64,000 bases of DNA from Vallitalea pronyensis (GTDB lineage: Bacteria > Bacillota > Clostridia > Lachnospirales > Vallitaleaceae), in contig NZ_CP058649.1 in assembly GCF_018141445.1 (NCBI RefSeq), positions 5,909,001 through 5,973,000 on the forward strand, written 5' to 3'. Positions within the stretch are counted from its first letter, which is position 1. Each line of letters begins with the position of its first letter. The position numbers were made by a program, and so were the translations under genes. This document shows positions 63,998 to 64,000 of the stretch, in pieces. A model generated the notes under the pieces. That model had not been told where the DNA came from and made no database searches. It saw nothing but the letters and a program-made list of their open reading frames with translations.

Positions 63998-64000
63998 CGC

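Overview
The window looks like chromosome of an AT-rich, anaerobic, spore-forming clostridium (class Clostridia). Support: very low G+C throughout, AGGAGG-type ribosome sites, an EFR1-type flavodoxin/ferredoxin, Cys-rich DUF4489 repeats known from spore-forming clostridia, LplABC-type sugar ABC importers with large membrane AraC regulators, and two sulfatases. A marine or sediment polysaccharide degrader of the Vallitalea/Lachnospirales type would fit, but the genus is inference. No rRNA, tRNA, CRISPR array, intact transposon or prophage was seen.

Layout. 1-9.7 kb: a cut-off membrane sensor or AraC gene, small regulator and membrane genes (YdjM-like, TetR, acyltransferase-3, membrane LuxR), an AraC gene divergent from a large FAD-dependent oxidoreductase, then a TetR / YdhR-like / EFR1 operon. 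9.7-14.7 kb: a long palindrome, a three-gene unit (TfoX-like, DUF1475, membrane protein), then a phosphotransferase gene wedged between a decayed marR copy and an intact marR that follows an MFS exporter behind a clear promoter and operator.

14.7-25.2 kb is the most interesting part. A ten-gene operon behind a near-consensus Fur box encodes a metallophore importer (CntABCDF-like), a histidine-racemase-like CntK and a nicotianamine-synthase-like CntL. The opine dehydrogenase CntM of the staphylopine, pseudopaline and yersinopine pathways is absent. In its place are a fold-type-I PLP aminotransferase, a histidyl-tRNA-synthetase-like protein and a MATE exporter. This predicts a metallophore whose last steps differ from known opine metallophores, possibly using a nicotianamine-aminotransferase-like step as in plant mugineic acid synthesis.

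25.3-33 kb: a kinase / isomerase / class II aldolase operon for a fucose-type or related sugar, divergent from a PocR-AraC regulator, then a sulfatase divergent from another AraC. 33.3-38.9 kb: a cobalamin riboswitch with terminator ahead of a peptide/nickel-type ABC importer with a fused double ATPase, probably for cobalt or a corrinoid precursor. 38.9-51 kb: PadR with a macrolide-type glycosyltransferase under a palindromic operator, a 1637-residue DUF4132-type protein with a small partner, a second phosphotransferase, a triple-DUF4489 protein, and an NmrA-like reductase with a TetR regulator. 51-60 kb: a utilisation locus for a probably sulfated glycan (sulfatase, beta-propeller glycosidase, LplABC importer, AraC). 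60-64 kb: a long hairpin, a TrpXYZ-type ABC transporter and a DUF5131 gene reaching the window edge.

Several promoters have near-ideal -35/-10 boxes with 17-bp spacers. Many carry palindromes that fit autoregulation by the adjacent TetR, MarR or PadR protein.
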